22,742 nt of DNA from Clostridiales bacterium (GTDB lineage: Bacteria > Bacillota > Clostridia > Oscillospirales > Acutalibacteraceae): contig JAAYKB010000034.1 of the NCBI GenBank assembly GCA_012522615.1, forward strand, positions 1 to 22,742, in the 5' to 3' direction. Positions within the stretch are counted from its first letter, which is position 1, and each line of letters opens with the position of its first letter. Position numbers and translations under genes: made by a program. This document shows positions 7,100-15,356 of this stretch, piece after piece. The notes beneath the pieces were generated by a model, which was not told where the DNA came from, searched no databases, and saw only the letters and a program-made list of their open reading frames with translations.

Positions 7100-7807
7100 T
7101 TGCGAAAACGGAATTGCAGGGATTTATTGTTTTTATCTTTGTTGGTTATCGGCTGCATCCTGATTGCCGTATATTTGGCGGTCAATATAAAAAATGCCTT
7201 TCAAGCCTCGGTCGTGGAAGCCGATGACGGAATATATATCCTGATTGATCCCGGACATGGCGGCATCGACGGAGGGGCTTCCGCGGCGGACGGTACGGTG
7301 GAAAAGGATATTAATCTTGCTGTTTCTATGCCGCTTGCCGATATGCTGCGATTTTTGGGATACCCGGTTATGCTGACCCGTGATGTCGACTGTATGATAT
7401 GCGACCCCGGTCTGACAAGGATTCGCGATCAGAAGGTCAGTGATATAAAAAACCGTCTCAAGCTATACAACAAAAGCCGTCTGACCATCAGCATACATCA
7501 GAACCATTTTGCCCAAACACAGTACCACGGAACCCAGATATGGTATGGAGAAAAAAATGACGAAAGCAAGCTGATCGGGGCGGCTGTCAGGCAATCGGTT
7601 ATCGGGCTTTTACAGCCGGAAAACAAACGCGAGTTGAAAAAGGCCACCAGGGATATCTATCTGCTCAGCAATACGACGGCGCCCGCAATAGTCGTCGAGT
7701 GCGGTTTTTTGTCCAATTCCGCCGAACTGGCAAAGCTTAAGGATGAAGGCTATCGGCAGGATATGGCGTACGCTATTGCCTGCGGGATTTTGTCGTATAA
7801 GCCTTGA
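7100..7807 (+). CDS. cwlD: N-acetylmuramoyl-L-alanine amidase, CwlD type
   Basis: The 235-residue Amidase_3 enzyme has an N-terminal signal anchor (about 8-30). CwlD cleaves stem peptides from muramic acid, the first step in making muramic-delta-lactam of the spore cortex. The zinc ligands are H53 (IDPGHGGIDGG), E68 (VEKD) and H133 (SIHQNH); the catalytic glutamate is E200 in VECGFLSN. The start is a TTG: GGGGTGAT (7088-7095) matches the 16S anti-Shine-Dalgarno extension and ends 4 bases before it. Alternative starts at 7052 (TTG) and 7091 (GTG) lack such a site. It lies 27 bases upstream of radA. A vegetative amidase is possible, but length and anchor match CwlD well. Confidence 0.88.
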   Translation: MRKRNCRDLLFLSLLVIGCILIAVYLAVNIKNAFQASVVEADDGIYILIDPGHGGIDGGASAADGTVEKDINLAVSMPLADMLRFLGYPVMLTRDVDCMICDPGLTRIRDQKVSDIKNRLKLYNKSRLTISIHQNHFAQTQYHGTQIWYGEKNDESKLIGAAVRQSVIGLLQPENKRELKKATRDIYLLSNTTAPAIVVECGFLSNSAELAKLKDEGYRQDMAYAIACGILSYKP

Positions 7808-7834
7808 GTCAAACATAGAAGGGTAAGGATTGCA

Positions 7835-9205
7835 ATGCCTTCAAAATCGTCAAAAAATAAAACTGCATACATATGCTCTCAATGTGGCTTTGAATCGCCC
7901 AAGTGGTACGGGAAATGCCCGTCCTGCAATGAGTGGAACACCATGCAGGAGGAGTTTGTGGCGACACAACGGGCGGCGTCAAAACCGTACTCCCGTACCG
8001 GTACTTCAAAAATTCACACATTATCGGAAATCAACCCGGATGGTGAAAAACGCTGCAAAACCGGCCTGCGCGAGCTTGACCGTGTGCTCGGGGGCGGAAT
8101 CGTGCCTGGCGAGCTGATGCTTATCGGCGGAGACCCGGGTATCGGGAAATCCACCTTATTACTGCAAATCTGCGAGCACCTCGGCAAGCAGGCAAAGATT
8201 ATGTATGTATCAGGAGAGGAATCGCTGCGTCAGATAAAGCTGCGGGCTGACAGGCTTGGCGTACAGAGTCAGAATCTATATATACTCTGCGAAACCGATG
8301 TCGATACCATTATTGACAATATGCTCAGGGAAAAGCCGGGATTTTTGATTATTGACTCGATACAAACCATGAATCTTGAGGCTATAGCCTCGGCCTCGGG
8401 AAGCGTTACACAGGTGCGGGAATCCACCTCGGCAATCATGCGCGCCGCAAAAGCCGAGGATGTTCCGGTGTTTATCGTCAGCCATGTAAACAAGGACGGG
8501 GCAATCGCCGGTCCCAAGGTCATGGAGCATATCGTTGACTGCGTGCTGTATTTCGAGGGAGACCGCAATACCAGCTATCGTATCCTGCGGTGTATCAAAA
8601 ACCGCTATGGTTCAACCAACGAGATCGGCGTATTTGAAATGTGCGACCAGGGTCTCAGGGAGGTTGAAAACCCCTCCCTGATGCTGCTTTCCGGTCGTCC
8701 TCACAATGTGAGCGGAACGTGCGTAGCCTGTATTATGGAGGGAACCCGTCCTCTGCTGGCCGAGGTTCAGGGACTTGTCTCCCCTACCGGCTTTGGCAAT
8801 CCGAGACGTATGGCAACCGGATTTGACTATAACCGGCTGTCCCTGCTGCTGGCCGTTCTTGAAAAGCGGGCGGGATACTTCTTTTCTAACCTTGACGCAT
8901 ACGTCAATGTCATCGGGGGTCTGCGTCTTGACGAACCTGCCGCCGATATGCCGGTCGCTCTTTCACTGATATCCAGTCTTAAGGATCAGGTTATAGGCGA
9001 CAAAATAGTGGCATTCGGCGAAATTGGTCTTGCGGGTGAGATCCGCTCGGTCTCAAATATCGAATCAAGAATAGGAGAGGCCGTCCGTCTCGGGTTTACA
9101 AAGATTCTGCTGCCGCATCAGAATCTCAAGGGCGCTTCAAGGCATGAAGGCGTAGAGCTCGTCGGGGTGAAAAATATTCGTGATGCCTATGAAGCTTTGT
9201 TATAA
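7835..9205 (+). CDS. radA: DNA repair protein RadA (Sms)
   Basis: The 456-residue protein is full length. It has an N-terminal zinc finger (C14, C17, C28, C31), a RecA-like ATPase with Walker A GGDPGIGKST (98-107) and Walker B FLIIDSIQ, and a C-terminal Lon-protease-like domain. RadA processes recombination intermediates and drives branch migration. The RadA-specific motif is KNRYG (255-259), a Phe-to-Tyr variant of KNRFG. The ATG follows an AAGGA site by 5 bases. It ends the operon; a strong terminator lies 24 bases past its stop. Confidence 0.96.
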   Translation: MPSKSSKNKTAYICSQCGFESPKWYGKCPSCNEWNTMQEEFVATQRAASKPYSRTGTSKIHTLSEINPDGEKRCKTGLRELDRVLGGGIVPGELMLIGGDPGIGKSTLLLQICEHLGKQAKIMYVSGEESLRQIKLRADRLGVQSQNLYILCETDVDTIIDNMLREKPGFLIIDSIQTMNLEAIASASGSVTQVRESTSAIMRAAKAEDVPVFIVSHVNKDGAIAGPKVMEHIVDCVLYFEGDRNTSYRILRCIKNRYGSTNEIGVFEMCDQGLREVENPSLMLLSGRPHNVSGTCVACIMEGTRPLLAEVQGLVSPTGFGNPRRMATGFDYNRLSLLLAVLEKRAGYFFSNLDAYVNVIGGLRLDEPAADMPVALSLISSLKDQVIGDKIVAFGEIGLAGEIRSVSNIESRIGEAVRLGFTKILLPHQNLKGASRHEGVELVGVKNIRDAYEALL

Positions 9206-9228
9206 AACTTAAATGTAATACATGTTAC

Positions 9229-9269
9229 CGGCGCATTTGTCCCATTGGGATAAATGCGCCGATTTTTTT
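9229..9269 (+). terminator. Intrinsic terminator after radA
   Basis: CGGCGCATTT (9229-9238) pairs with AAATGCGCCG (9252-9261) and the stem continues through TCCC/GGGA to a three-base loop. Seven T residues follow (9263-9269). It is a strong rightward terminator. Confidence 0.93.
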
Positions 9270-9353
9270 ATAGAAATTCGTATAATAATTTTTGATTAAA
9301 GTAACAGAATATAAATACCGCATTCACAATAAATCGGTGTTTGAAAGGACTTG

Positions 9354-10292
9354 ATGCACATGAAAAAATATATTTCCCTGATAGCCTTTACATCGATTTT
9401 AATCACCGCGATTATCCTTTTGGGGCAAAATCTTAAATCATCCGGGCAGGAGGTCACCGTATATGAAGTGAAGCCGAGGCTTGTTAAGCAGACCGTAACC
9501 TGTACAGGGCGGATTGAGGCCGCCGAAAGCGAGCAGGTCTATGTTAAAATCCCGTGTGTGGCCGACGAAATATTTGTATCTCCCGGCGACAAGGTAAAAA
9601 AAGGCGACGTTTTGTTCAGCGTCGACGTTGATGCAACCAAGCAGGTTATAGCGGCGGCCGCCGGAATATCCCCCACCATGGTTCCAGATGAACAAATTAA
9701 AAAGGATATAACCGCACCGGTCGGGGGCGAGGTCAGCTCAATCCATGTCACAAAAGGGGGTACGATAGATACCGAAAACCCCTGTGCTGTGATTTCATCC
9801 AACAGCTCTTTACAGGTCAAGGTGTCAATCCAGGAAAACAAGCTGAAAAATATCAGGGTCGGGCAGGCCGCCGTCGTTTCGGGCACGGCGTTTTCAAAAG
9901 ACGAATATTCGGGAGTCGTATCATATATATCCACATCAGCGCGCCAGCAGTATGTGGGCACCATGACCGAAACGGTTGTAGACGCGGTAATAACCCTGTC
10001 TGAAAAGGATGATTCACTTAAACCCGGGTTGTCCGCCAAATCGGTGATTTTAGTCGGAAGTCAGGATAACTGCATGGTGGTTCCTTATGAATATGTGTTG
10101 CAGGATGAGGATAACAATGAATATGTGTATCTGTATAAGGACGGTTTTTGTGCAAAAAGTGTGATTAAAACGGGCAAGGAATTTAGTGACGGACTGCAGG
10201 TGCTATCCGGACTTAACCCCGGCGATCTGGTTATTGAGAATCCCGATAGAATCCCTAAATCCGGTGTAAGAGTCAGACTGTCTCCAAGATAA
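9354..10292 (+). CDS. Membrane-fusion (HlyD/MacA-like) adaptor subunit
   Basis: The 312-residue protein has an N-terminal membrane anchor (about 6-25), then two half-lipoyl segments (about 68-93, VSPGDKVKKGDVLFSV; and 118-145, TAPVGGEVSSIHVTKGG). A beta-barrel region and a C-terminal membrane-proximal domain (VPYEYVLQDEDNNEYVYLYKDG) follow. The halves are joined by only about 25 residues, so the usual coiled-coil hairpin is missing. Such adaptors act with ABC permeases in Gram-positive bacteria to extrude peptides or lipophilic compounds. ATGs at 9354 and 9360 are both possible; AAAGGA (9344-9349) precedes them by 4 and 10 bases. It is followed, 42 bases on, by its likely permease. Substrate unknown. 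Confidence 0.85.
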   Translation: MHMKKYISLIAFTSILITAIILLGQNLKSSGQEVTVYEVKPRLVKQTVTCTGRIEAAESEQVYVKIPCVADEIFVSPGDKVKKGDVLFSVDVDATKQVIAAAAGISPTMVPDEQIKKDITAPVGGEVSSIHVTKGGTIDTENPCAVISSNSSLQVKVSIQENKLKNIRVGQAAVVSGTAFSKDEYSGVVSYISTSARQQYVGTMTETVVDAVITLSEKDDSLKPGLSAKSVILVGSQDNCMVVPYEYVLQDEDNNEYVYLYKDGFCAKSVIKTGKEFSDGLQVLSGLNPGDLVIENPDRIPKSGVRVRLSPR

Positions 10293-10334
10293 GTTTTATA
10301 GCCAATTTCACAACAGAAAGGACATCGGACAACA

Positions 10335-11528
10335 ATGGGTGATATTGTACGCTGTGCCTTAATAAGTCTGTCAAGAAAGCGTCTTCGTACAGCCCTCACC
10401 GTCGGCAGCATAACAATCGGGGTAATGCTGGTTGTTATAGTAACCATGATAAGCAATGCAGGCAAAAAGGTTGTAAACGCCGAGCTTGAAAGTCTTGGGT
10501 TGTCCGGGCTTTCAATCTGCACAAACTCCACACTCAATAGCGGGGGGCAGATGGGAATCACTCCGGAAAGCCTTGAGGTTATACGAAATACAAAAAGCGT
10601 TGTGACGGCAATGCCCCTGATTGTCCAGTTTGCCGGTTCTTTACTGAAAGACACCCAAAGCGACACCTTAATCTGCGGCATTGACGCAGGAGCTGTGCAG
10701 GCAATCTCTTTAACCCTGAAATACGGACGTATGATATCAAGAGGCGATGTCCGAGCCGTGGACTATGTCTGTGTCGTGGATGAAACATTGGCAAAGCAGG
10801 CTTACGGACGGGAGAATATCACGGGAAAAACCATAAATCTTCAGGTTTTCGGGGTTGAATATGAGTTTGAAATTATAGGGGTTGCCAAAGCCGGAAGCAG
10901 TCTTCTCCAAAACCTCGGCGAAATCATACCCGGCATGGTTTATGTCCCTTATTCCACCCTGCAGACGCTTACAGGAAGAACCAACTTTGACCAGATTGCG
11001 GTGCGGGTATCTAGCTCGGCCGACATAGTCGAAACGGAAAGTCAGATTATCAGACGTCTTGAACGTTTGACCGGCTACAAGGATTATTTCCGCGCCGACA
11101 ACCTCTCCCTCCAAAGGGACAGACTCGGCGGGCTACTCGATATCGTAAGCCTGGTTTTAACCGTTATCAGCGGCATTTCCCTCGTTGTTTCGGGCTTGGG
11201 CATCATGACTATTATGCTGGTGTCTGTCAACGAAAGGATGCGTGAAATCGGCATAAAAAAATCTATCGGGGCGACAAGCAAGCGGATTATGTTGGAATTC
11301 CTGACCGAAGCGGTTGTCATCTCGCTCATAGGAAGCATTGCCGGACTATTAATCGGCGGGACAATTTCATTTATCGGAATCAGCATCTTCGGTATAACCG
11401 TGCCTATACGTTTATCCGATATTGCTTTATTAATCGGATTTTCATTATTGATTGGCGCGGTTTTCGGAGTATATCCCGCATTGAAAGCTTCCGGGCTAAG
11501 ACCGGTTGACGCGCTTAGAATGGAATGA
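10335..11528 (+). CDS. MacB/FtsX-type ABC transporter permease
   Basis: The 397-residue protein has the MacB topology: one membrane helix near the N-terminus (about 17-40), a large extracytoplasmic MacB-PCD domain (about 45-260), and three C-terminal helices forming the FtsX domain (about 270-390). The conserved cytoplasmic segment NERMREIGIKKSIGATSKRIM contacts the ATPase in this family, and the end, YPALKASGLRPVDALRME, is typical. The ATG follows AAAGGAC by 11 bases. It pairs with the adaptor at 9354. No ATP-binding subunit is encoded in the window, although the contact motif is intact, so an ATPase must be supplied from elsewhere. A terminator follows 38 bases on. Confidence 0.9.
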   Translation: MGDIVRCALISLSRKRLRTALTVGSITIGVMLVVIVTMISNAGKKVVNAELESLGLSGLSICTNSTLNSGGQMGITPESLEVIRNTKSVVTAMPLIVQFAGSLLKDTQSDTLICGIDAGAVQAISLTLKYGRMISRGDVRAVDYVCVVDETLAKQAYGRENITGKTINLQVFGVEYEFEIIGVAKAGSSLLQNLGEIIPGMVYVPYSTLQTLTGRTNFDQIAVRVSSSADIVETESQIIRRLERLTGYKDYFRADNLSLQRDRLGGLLDIVSLVLTVISGISLVVSGLGIMTIMLVSVNERMREIGIKKSIGATSKRIMLEFLTEAVVISLIGSIAGLLIGGTISFIGISIFGITVPIRLSDIALLIGFSLLIGAVFGVYPALKASGLRPVDALRME

Positions 11529-11566
11529 GACACCTCGAATATGAATATAATATATTTATGTGTTTC

Positions 11567-11597
11567 AACTCTCCGAATGCGGATTCGGAGAGTTTTT
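11567..11597 (+). terminator. Intrinsic terminator after the permease gene
   Basis: AACTCTCCGAAT (11567-11578) and ATTCGGAGAGTT (11583-11594) form a perfect 12-bp stem with a GCGG loop, followed by a T run to 11597. It separates the transporter pair from the next unit. Confidence 0.93.
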
Positions 11598-11653
11598 CAT
11601 TTCAAAATTTATGTTGGTTTGTTTCATTTGTGTAGGTTTGTCTCATTTGCTAA

Positions 11654-11682
11654 TTGAATTATTTATCGAAATGATTTATAAT
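11654..11682 (+). promoter_or_regulatory. SigA promoter for the polymer-decoration unit
   Basis: TTGAAT (11654-11659), a 17-bp spacer and TATAAT (11677-11682), about 67 bp before the sulfatase-like gene. With the terminator at 17432 it defines a likely three-gene transcript. Confidence 0.72.
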
Positions 11683-11748
11683 TTTGAACTGTATAATGCA
11701 AATTTTCGCTGTTTTTAGCAAGAATATAGTGAGCGAGGATACGCCAAG

Positions 11749-13722
11749 ATGAGAAAGAAATCCAAGGCTTTTGTTTATGTTTATTTGACCTTTTTTACTG
11801 CAATCCTCCTTTCCCGCCCGGTCAGCGCATACATTGATCCTGCTACAACCTCTTACATAATTCAAATCGTAGCCGCCGCTTTTATCACGTTGGGTGTCGT
11901 GTTCAGCGCCTTGACCACAAAATCAAAATTGTTTTTTATAAAAATCAAAATGAAGCTTATGGAGGAATACTATAGTCGCAAGGCAAGGGGCGAGAAAGCA
12001 TCGGAACAATCGATGTCGGATTCACCATCTACCAGTCGTTGGTTTGACAATCGTTCCTTTAAGGGCAGGATGATGATATCTTCGGTGTCTGCATTTGCAA
12101 TTGCCTTCACCTTTATTATATTTGGCAGTTATGACCTGTTTATTGCCAACAAGGATATATTCCCCTTCACATTCAATGAAATATGGCTGTACATATTAAT
12201 GGTTGGACTTATTTGTTTTGCCGTTATGACAGTAATACTCTCATTGTTTAGGGGTAAAGTCTACAACTGGGTTATTTCCCTGGCAGTCGGTATTTTATTA
12301 GCCGGTTATATCCAGGGGAATTTTTTAAATCTTAATTTGGGGCAGCTCACCGGCGACGCGGTTGCATGGGATAGATACAAAGTATACATGCTGCTCAACT
12401 GCCTTGCATGGATTCTAATAATTGCTGTTCCCTTTATTATCGGGTACGCCAGCAGAATTATCTGGAGGGGATTTTGCTTTGTTCTGCCTTCACTTCTGGT
12501 TGTAATCCAGACGATATCGCTTATAGTTGCACTTGTCGGTATCGGCGCGTCTGGCAATACAAGTCCGGACCTCTACCTCTCCACTCGGGGCATTTATGAA
12601 GTCTCATCCAAAGATAATATAATCGTAATAGTTTTGGACCGACTTGATGAGGATTATATCCGTCAAATACTTGAAGATGACCCGAACTATTTTGACGATC
12701 TTGACGGGTTTACGCGCTATACAAATAACCTTAGCTATTATTGCCGTTCATACCCCTCGGTGGTAAACATGCTGACCGGGGCGGTCTCGTTTTACGATAT
12801 CCCGGCAGATGATTTTGTAAGCAAAGCATACGCCGAGTCCCGCTTTTTACCCGATCTTCGCGCCCATAATTACACCACCAAGCTTTACATGGAGAAAAAT
12901 TTCACCTACACTAAAACTGAACAGCTCGCGGGGATTGCCGATAATATTTTCAACGGAAAAACCCTTGTTAATGCGGGCACAGTGACGAAAAAGCTTTTAA
13001 ACCTATCGGCATATCGTTATGTTCCTCACTCGATGAAGCCCTCTTTTTGGATGTCAACAGCAAGCTTTATGAACATGACCGAGGCGGTTGAAAAAACACC
13101 CGCCTATGTTACGGACGACTTGCTGTTCTACGAGAACCTGAAGTCTAAGGGACTGTCAGTCCAAAACCAAAAAAACAACTTTGTATATTATCACTTGAAC
13201 GGCAGTCATGCACCATATAACATAAATGAGCGTGTTGAACGTGTATCGCCGAAACAAACCTCGGTCAAACAGCAAACAATGGGCTGTTTTAATATTGTCC
13301 GGGAGTTTTTCAGACAGCTGAAGGAAAAGGGACTTTATAATGATGCAAATATAATCATTACCGGCGACCACGGTAAATCCGAAGATATAAAACCGCTCAA
13401 TCGTCCGGTTTTGACCGGACTGTTTGTGAAACCCAAAGGCAGCTACGGTACACCGTTAAAAACAAGCCGTGCACCTGTCAACACCGACAATCTGCGCGGA
13501 ACCATAATAAAAATGGCAGGCATTAAAAGCGATGAATACCCACCCGCATACTGGGAGGTTCCGGAGAATGCCGATGTGGTGCGTAAATATTATTATCGCG
13601 TCAACGGTAAACCAAATAAAGACAATGGATATCTCGAGGAGTTTGAGATTCGAGGAGACGCCAGTGATTTTTCAAACTGGCATAAGCTGAGGGAAATCAA
13701 AATAAAGTACCCGCACGCTTAG
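11749..13722 (+). CDS. Polytopic sulfatase/LtaS-superfamily protein, probable phosphotransferase
   Basis: The 657-residue protein has about seven N-terminal membrane helices. The first two enclose AYIDPATTSYIIQ, a YIDPGT-like segment seen beside other envelope sulfatase-like proteins. An extracytoplasmic alkaline-phosphatase-fold domain starts at about 285. Metal or active-site candidates are D297 (IVLDRLDE), S334 in SYPSVVNMLTG, H482 and H487 in HLNGSHAPY, and D540-H541 in GDHG. S334 occupies the sulfatase nucleophile position, but the usual following Arg is Val, so phosphoglycerol- or phosphoethanolamine-type transfer is more likely than sulfate hydrolysis. It precedes the choline-activation fusion by 22 bases. 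I infer action on a surface polymer; substrate and direction of transfer are unknown. Confidence 0.82.
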   Translation: MRKKSKAFVYVYLTFFTAILLSRPVSAYIDPATTSYIIQIVAAAFITLGVVFSALTTKSKLFFIKIKMKLMEEYYSRKARGEKASEQSMSDSPSTSRWFDNRSFKGRMMISSVSAFAIAFTFIIFGSYDLFIANKDIFPFTFNEIWLYILMVGLICFAVMTVILSLFRGKVYNWVISLAVGILLAGYIQGNFLNLNLGQLTGDAVAWDRYKVYMLLNCLAWILIIAVPFIIGYASRIIWRGFCFVLPSLLVVIQTISLIVALVGIGASGNTSPDLYLSTRGIYEVSSKDNIIVIVLDRLDEDYIRQILEDDPNYFDDLDGFTRYTNNLSYYCRSYPSVVNMLTGAVSFYDIPADDFVSKAYAESRFLPDLRAHNYTTKLYMEKNFTYTKTEQLAGIADNIFNGKTLVNAGTVTKKLLNLSAYRYVPHSMKPSFWMSTASFMNMTEAVEKTPAYVTDDLLFYENLKSKGLSVQNQKNNFVYYHLNGSHAPYNINERVERVSPKQTSVKQQTMGCFNIVREFFRQLKEKGLYNDANIIITGDHGKSEDIKPLNRPVLTGLFVKPKGSYGTPLKTSRAPVNTDNLRGTIIKMAGIKSDEYPPAYWEVPENADVVRKYYYRVNGKPNKDNGYLEEFEIRGDASDFSNWHKLREIKIKYPHA

Positions 13723-13744
13723 ATAAAAGAAGGGTGGTTTTTAC

Positions 13745-15349
13745 ATGGGACGATATAAAGTCGATAACGCAATTATATTAGCGGCGGGGTTCGGATCCCG
13801 GTTTGTTCCTCTTACATATGAAACCCCGAAAGGGCTGCTTGAGGTTAAAGGGACACCAATGCTGGAGAGGCAGATAGAGCAGCTTATTGAAAAAGGAATA
13901 AATGAAATCATAATCGTTGTGGGTTATATGAAGGAACGCTTTGATTATCTTATTGATAAATACAATGCAAAGCTGATATATAATCCCGAATTTTCCACCA
14001 AGAACAATCTTGCGAGTCTGTATTATGCCCGTGATTATTTAAAAAACTCCTATGTTTTGGTGGCGGACAACTGGATAGAGCGCAATATCTTCAACGAATA
14101 CGAGCCTCACAGTTGGTTTTCCTGTCTGTATATGGAGGGAAAGACGGCAGAATGGTGTGTTACCAAATCCGATGAGGAAGGCTTAATACAGGAGATAACC
14201 ATTGGCGGCAGCGACAGTTGGGTTATTGTAGGGCCGGCGTTTTTTACAGAGAGCTTTTCCGCCGCCTTTAGGGATTATTTAATAGAATATTATCAAGACC
14301 CCCGCAGTGCGGATTTCTATTGGGAGCATATTCTCAAGGAAAGAATCGCAGAGCTTCCCATGTATATCAACAAACAGCAGGGAAATGTTTACGAATTTGA
14401 AAATCTTGAGGAACTGCGCCAATACGATAAGAGCTATGAAAATGATACAAAATGCAAAATCATGAAATACATATCGGATTGCTTTGGCGTGACTCAGGAT
14501 AAAATCAGGGACATATTCCCGCTTAAAGCCGGTGTCACAAATTTTTCTTTTGTATTTACGCTCTTTGACAAAAAATATGTTTTTCGTCTGCCGGGTATAG
14601 GCACGGACAAGCTGATTAACCGCCACAATGAGAAGCGGGCTTATGATGCAACAAAGTCGCTGAATATAACCGATGAAGTGGTGCATTTTGATGCCGACAG
14701 CGGTATAAAAATCACAAAATTCTATGAGGGAGCAAGAATTGCCGATCCCTTTAATGATGATGACCTTGCCGTCAGTATGTGCCAACTCCGCAAAATCCAT
14801 GAAAATAGGTATCAGGTACCAAATCGTTTCGACATCTCGAATATGATAGACTATTATTACTCGCTTGCAAAGGACATAAACGCCATCAGGTTTTCCGATG
14901 TTGACCAGGTCCGCGAAAAACTGGACAAGCTTCTGCGATTCCGTGAACAGTTAGCCATTCCTGAAATACTGTGCCACGGGGATTTTGCCCATACAAATGT
15001 CCTGTTGCTTCCCGACGGTTCCTCCAAAATTATCGACTGGGAGTACAGCGGGATGTCAGACCCGATAATGGATGTTTCGATGTACGCAATCTATGCCGAA
15101 TTTGACAGGGAAAGAATTGATTTGTCGCTTGATCTTTATTTGCAGCGGCAGCCGTCAAGCAATGAAACAGCAAGGCTTTACCTCTACGTCGCTTTGGGTG
15201 GATTCCTATGGTCAATGTGGAGCCAATATAAACAGGGGTTGGGGCAGGAGTTCGGTGAATATCCGCTTAAAATGTATCGGTATATGAAGGATTTTTACCG
15301 TATAATGGTCGATGAAGGCCTGTTCTCGCCCGAGGGAAAGGAAGCTTAA
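13745..15349 (+). CDS. licCA: Fused phosphocholine cytidylyltransferase-choline kinase (LicC-LicA type)
   Basis: The 534-residue protein joins two activities. Residues 1 to about 235 are a LicC-like nucleotidyltransferase with LAAGFGSR (12-19), K29 in ETPKG, and LicC-like stretches IIVVGYMKERFDYL, SYVLVADNW and FYWEHILKERI. From about 240 a choline/ethanolamine-kinase fold carries the catalytic loop HGDFAHTN (H411, D413, N418) and metal Asp D431 in IIDWEYSG. Predicted reactions are choline to phosphocholine and phosphocholine plus CTP to CDP-choline, in the cytoplasm. The same domain order is known in Treponema LicCA. It sits 7 bases before the YidC-TagF fusion gene. No LicB transporter or LicD transferase is nearby. 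Ethanolamine or another amino-alcohol remains possible. Confidence 0.9.
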   Translation: MGRYKVDNAIILAAGFGSRFVPLTYETPKGLLEVKGTPMLERQIEQLIEKGINEIIIVVGYMKERFDYLIDKYNAKLIYNPEFSTKNNLASLYYARDYLKNSYVLVADNWIERNIFNEYEPHSWFSCLYMEGKTAEWCVTKSDEEGLIQEITIGGSDSWVIVGPAFFTESFSAAFRDYLIEYYQDPRSADFYWEHILKERIAELPMYINKQQGNVYEFENLEELRQYDKSYENDTKCKIMKYISDCFGVTQDKIRDIFPLKAGVTNFSFVFTLFDKKYVFRLPGIGTDKLINRHNEKRAYDATKSLNITDEVVHFDADSGIKITKFYEGARIADPFNDDDLAVSMCQLRKIHENRYQVPNRFDISNMIDYYYSLAKDINAIRFSDVDQVREKLDKLLRFREQLAIPEILCHGDFAHTNVLLLPDGSSKIIDWEYSGMSDPIMDVSMYAIYAEFDRERIDLSLDLYLQRQPSSNETARLYLYVALGGFLWSMWSQYKQGLGQEFGEYPLKMYRYMKDFYRIMVDEGLFSPEGKEA

Positions 15350-15356
15350 AGCAAAA

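Noticed and set aside
13745..14440. LicC-like half as a sugar-1-phosphate nucleotidyltransferase (RmlA/GlmU type)
   Set aside because: The length and the VGYMKERFDYL, VADNW and FYWEHILKERI segments follow pneumococcal LicC closely, and it is fused to a choline-kinase fold.
15312..15356. Upstream start of the YidC-TagF fusion at 15312
   Set aside because: It would overlap licCA by 38 bases and adds 15 basic residues not seen at YidC N-termini.
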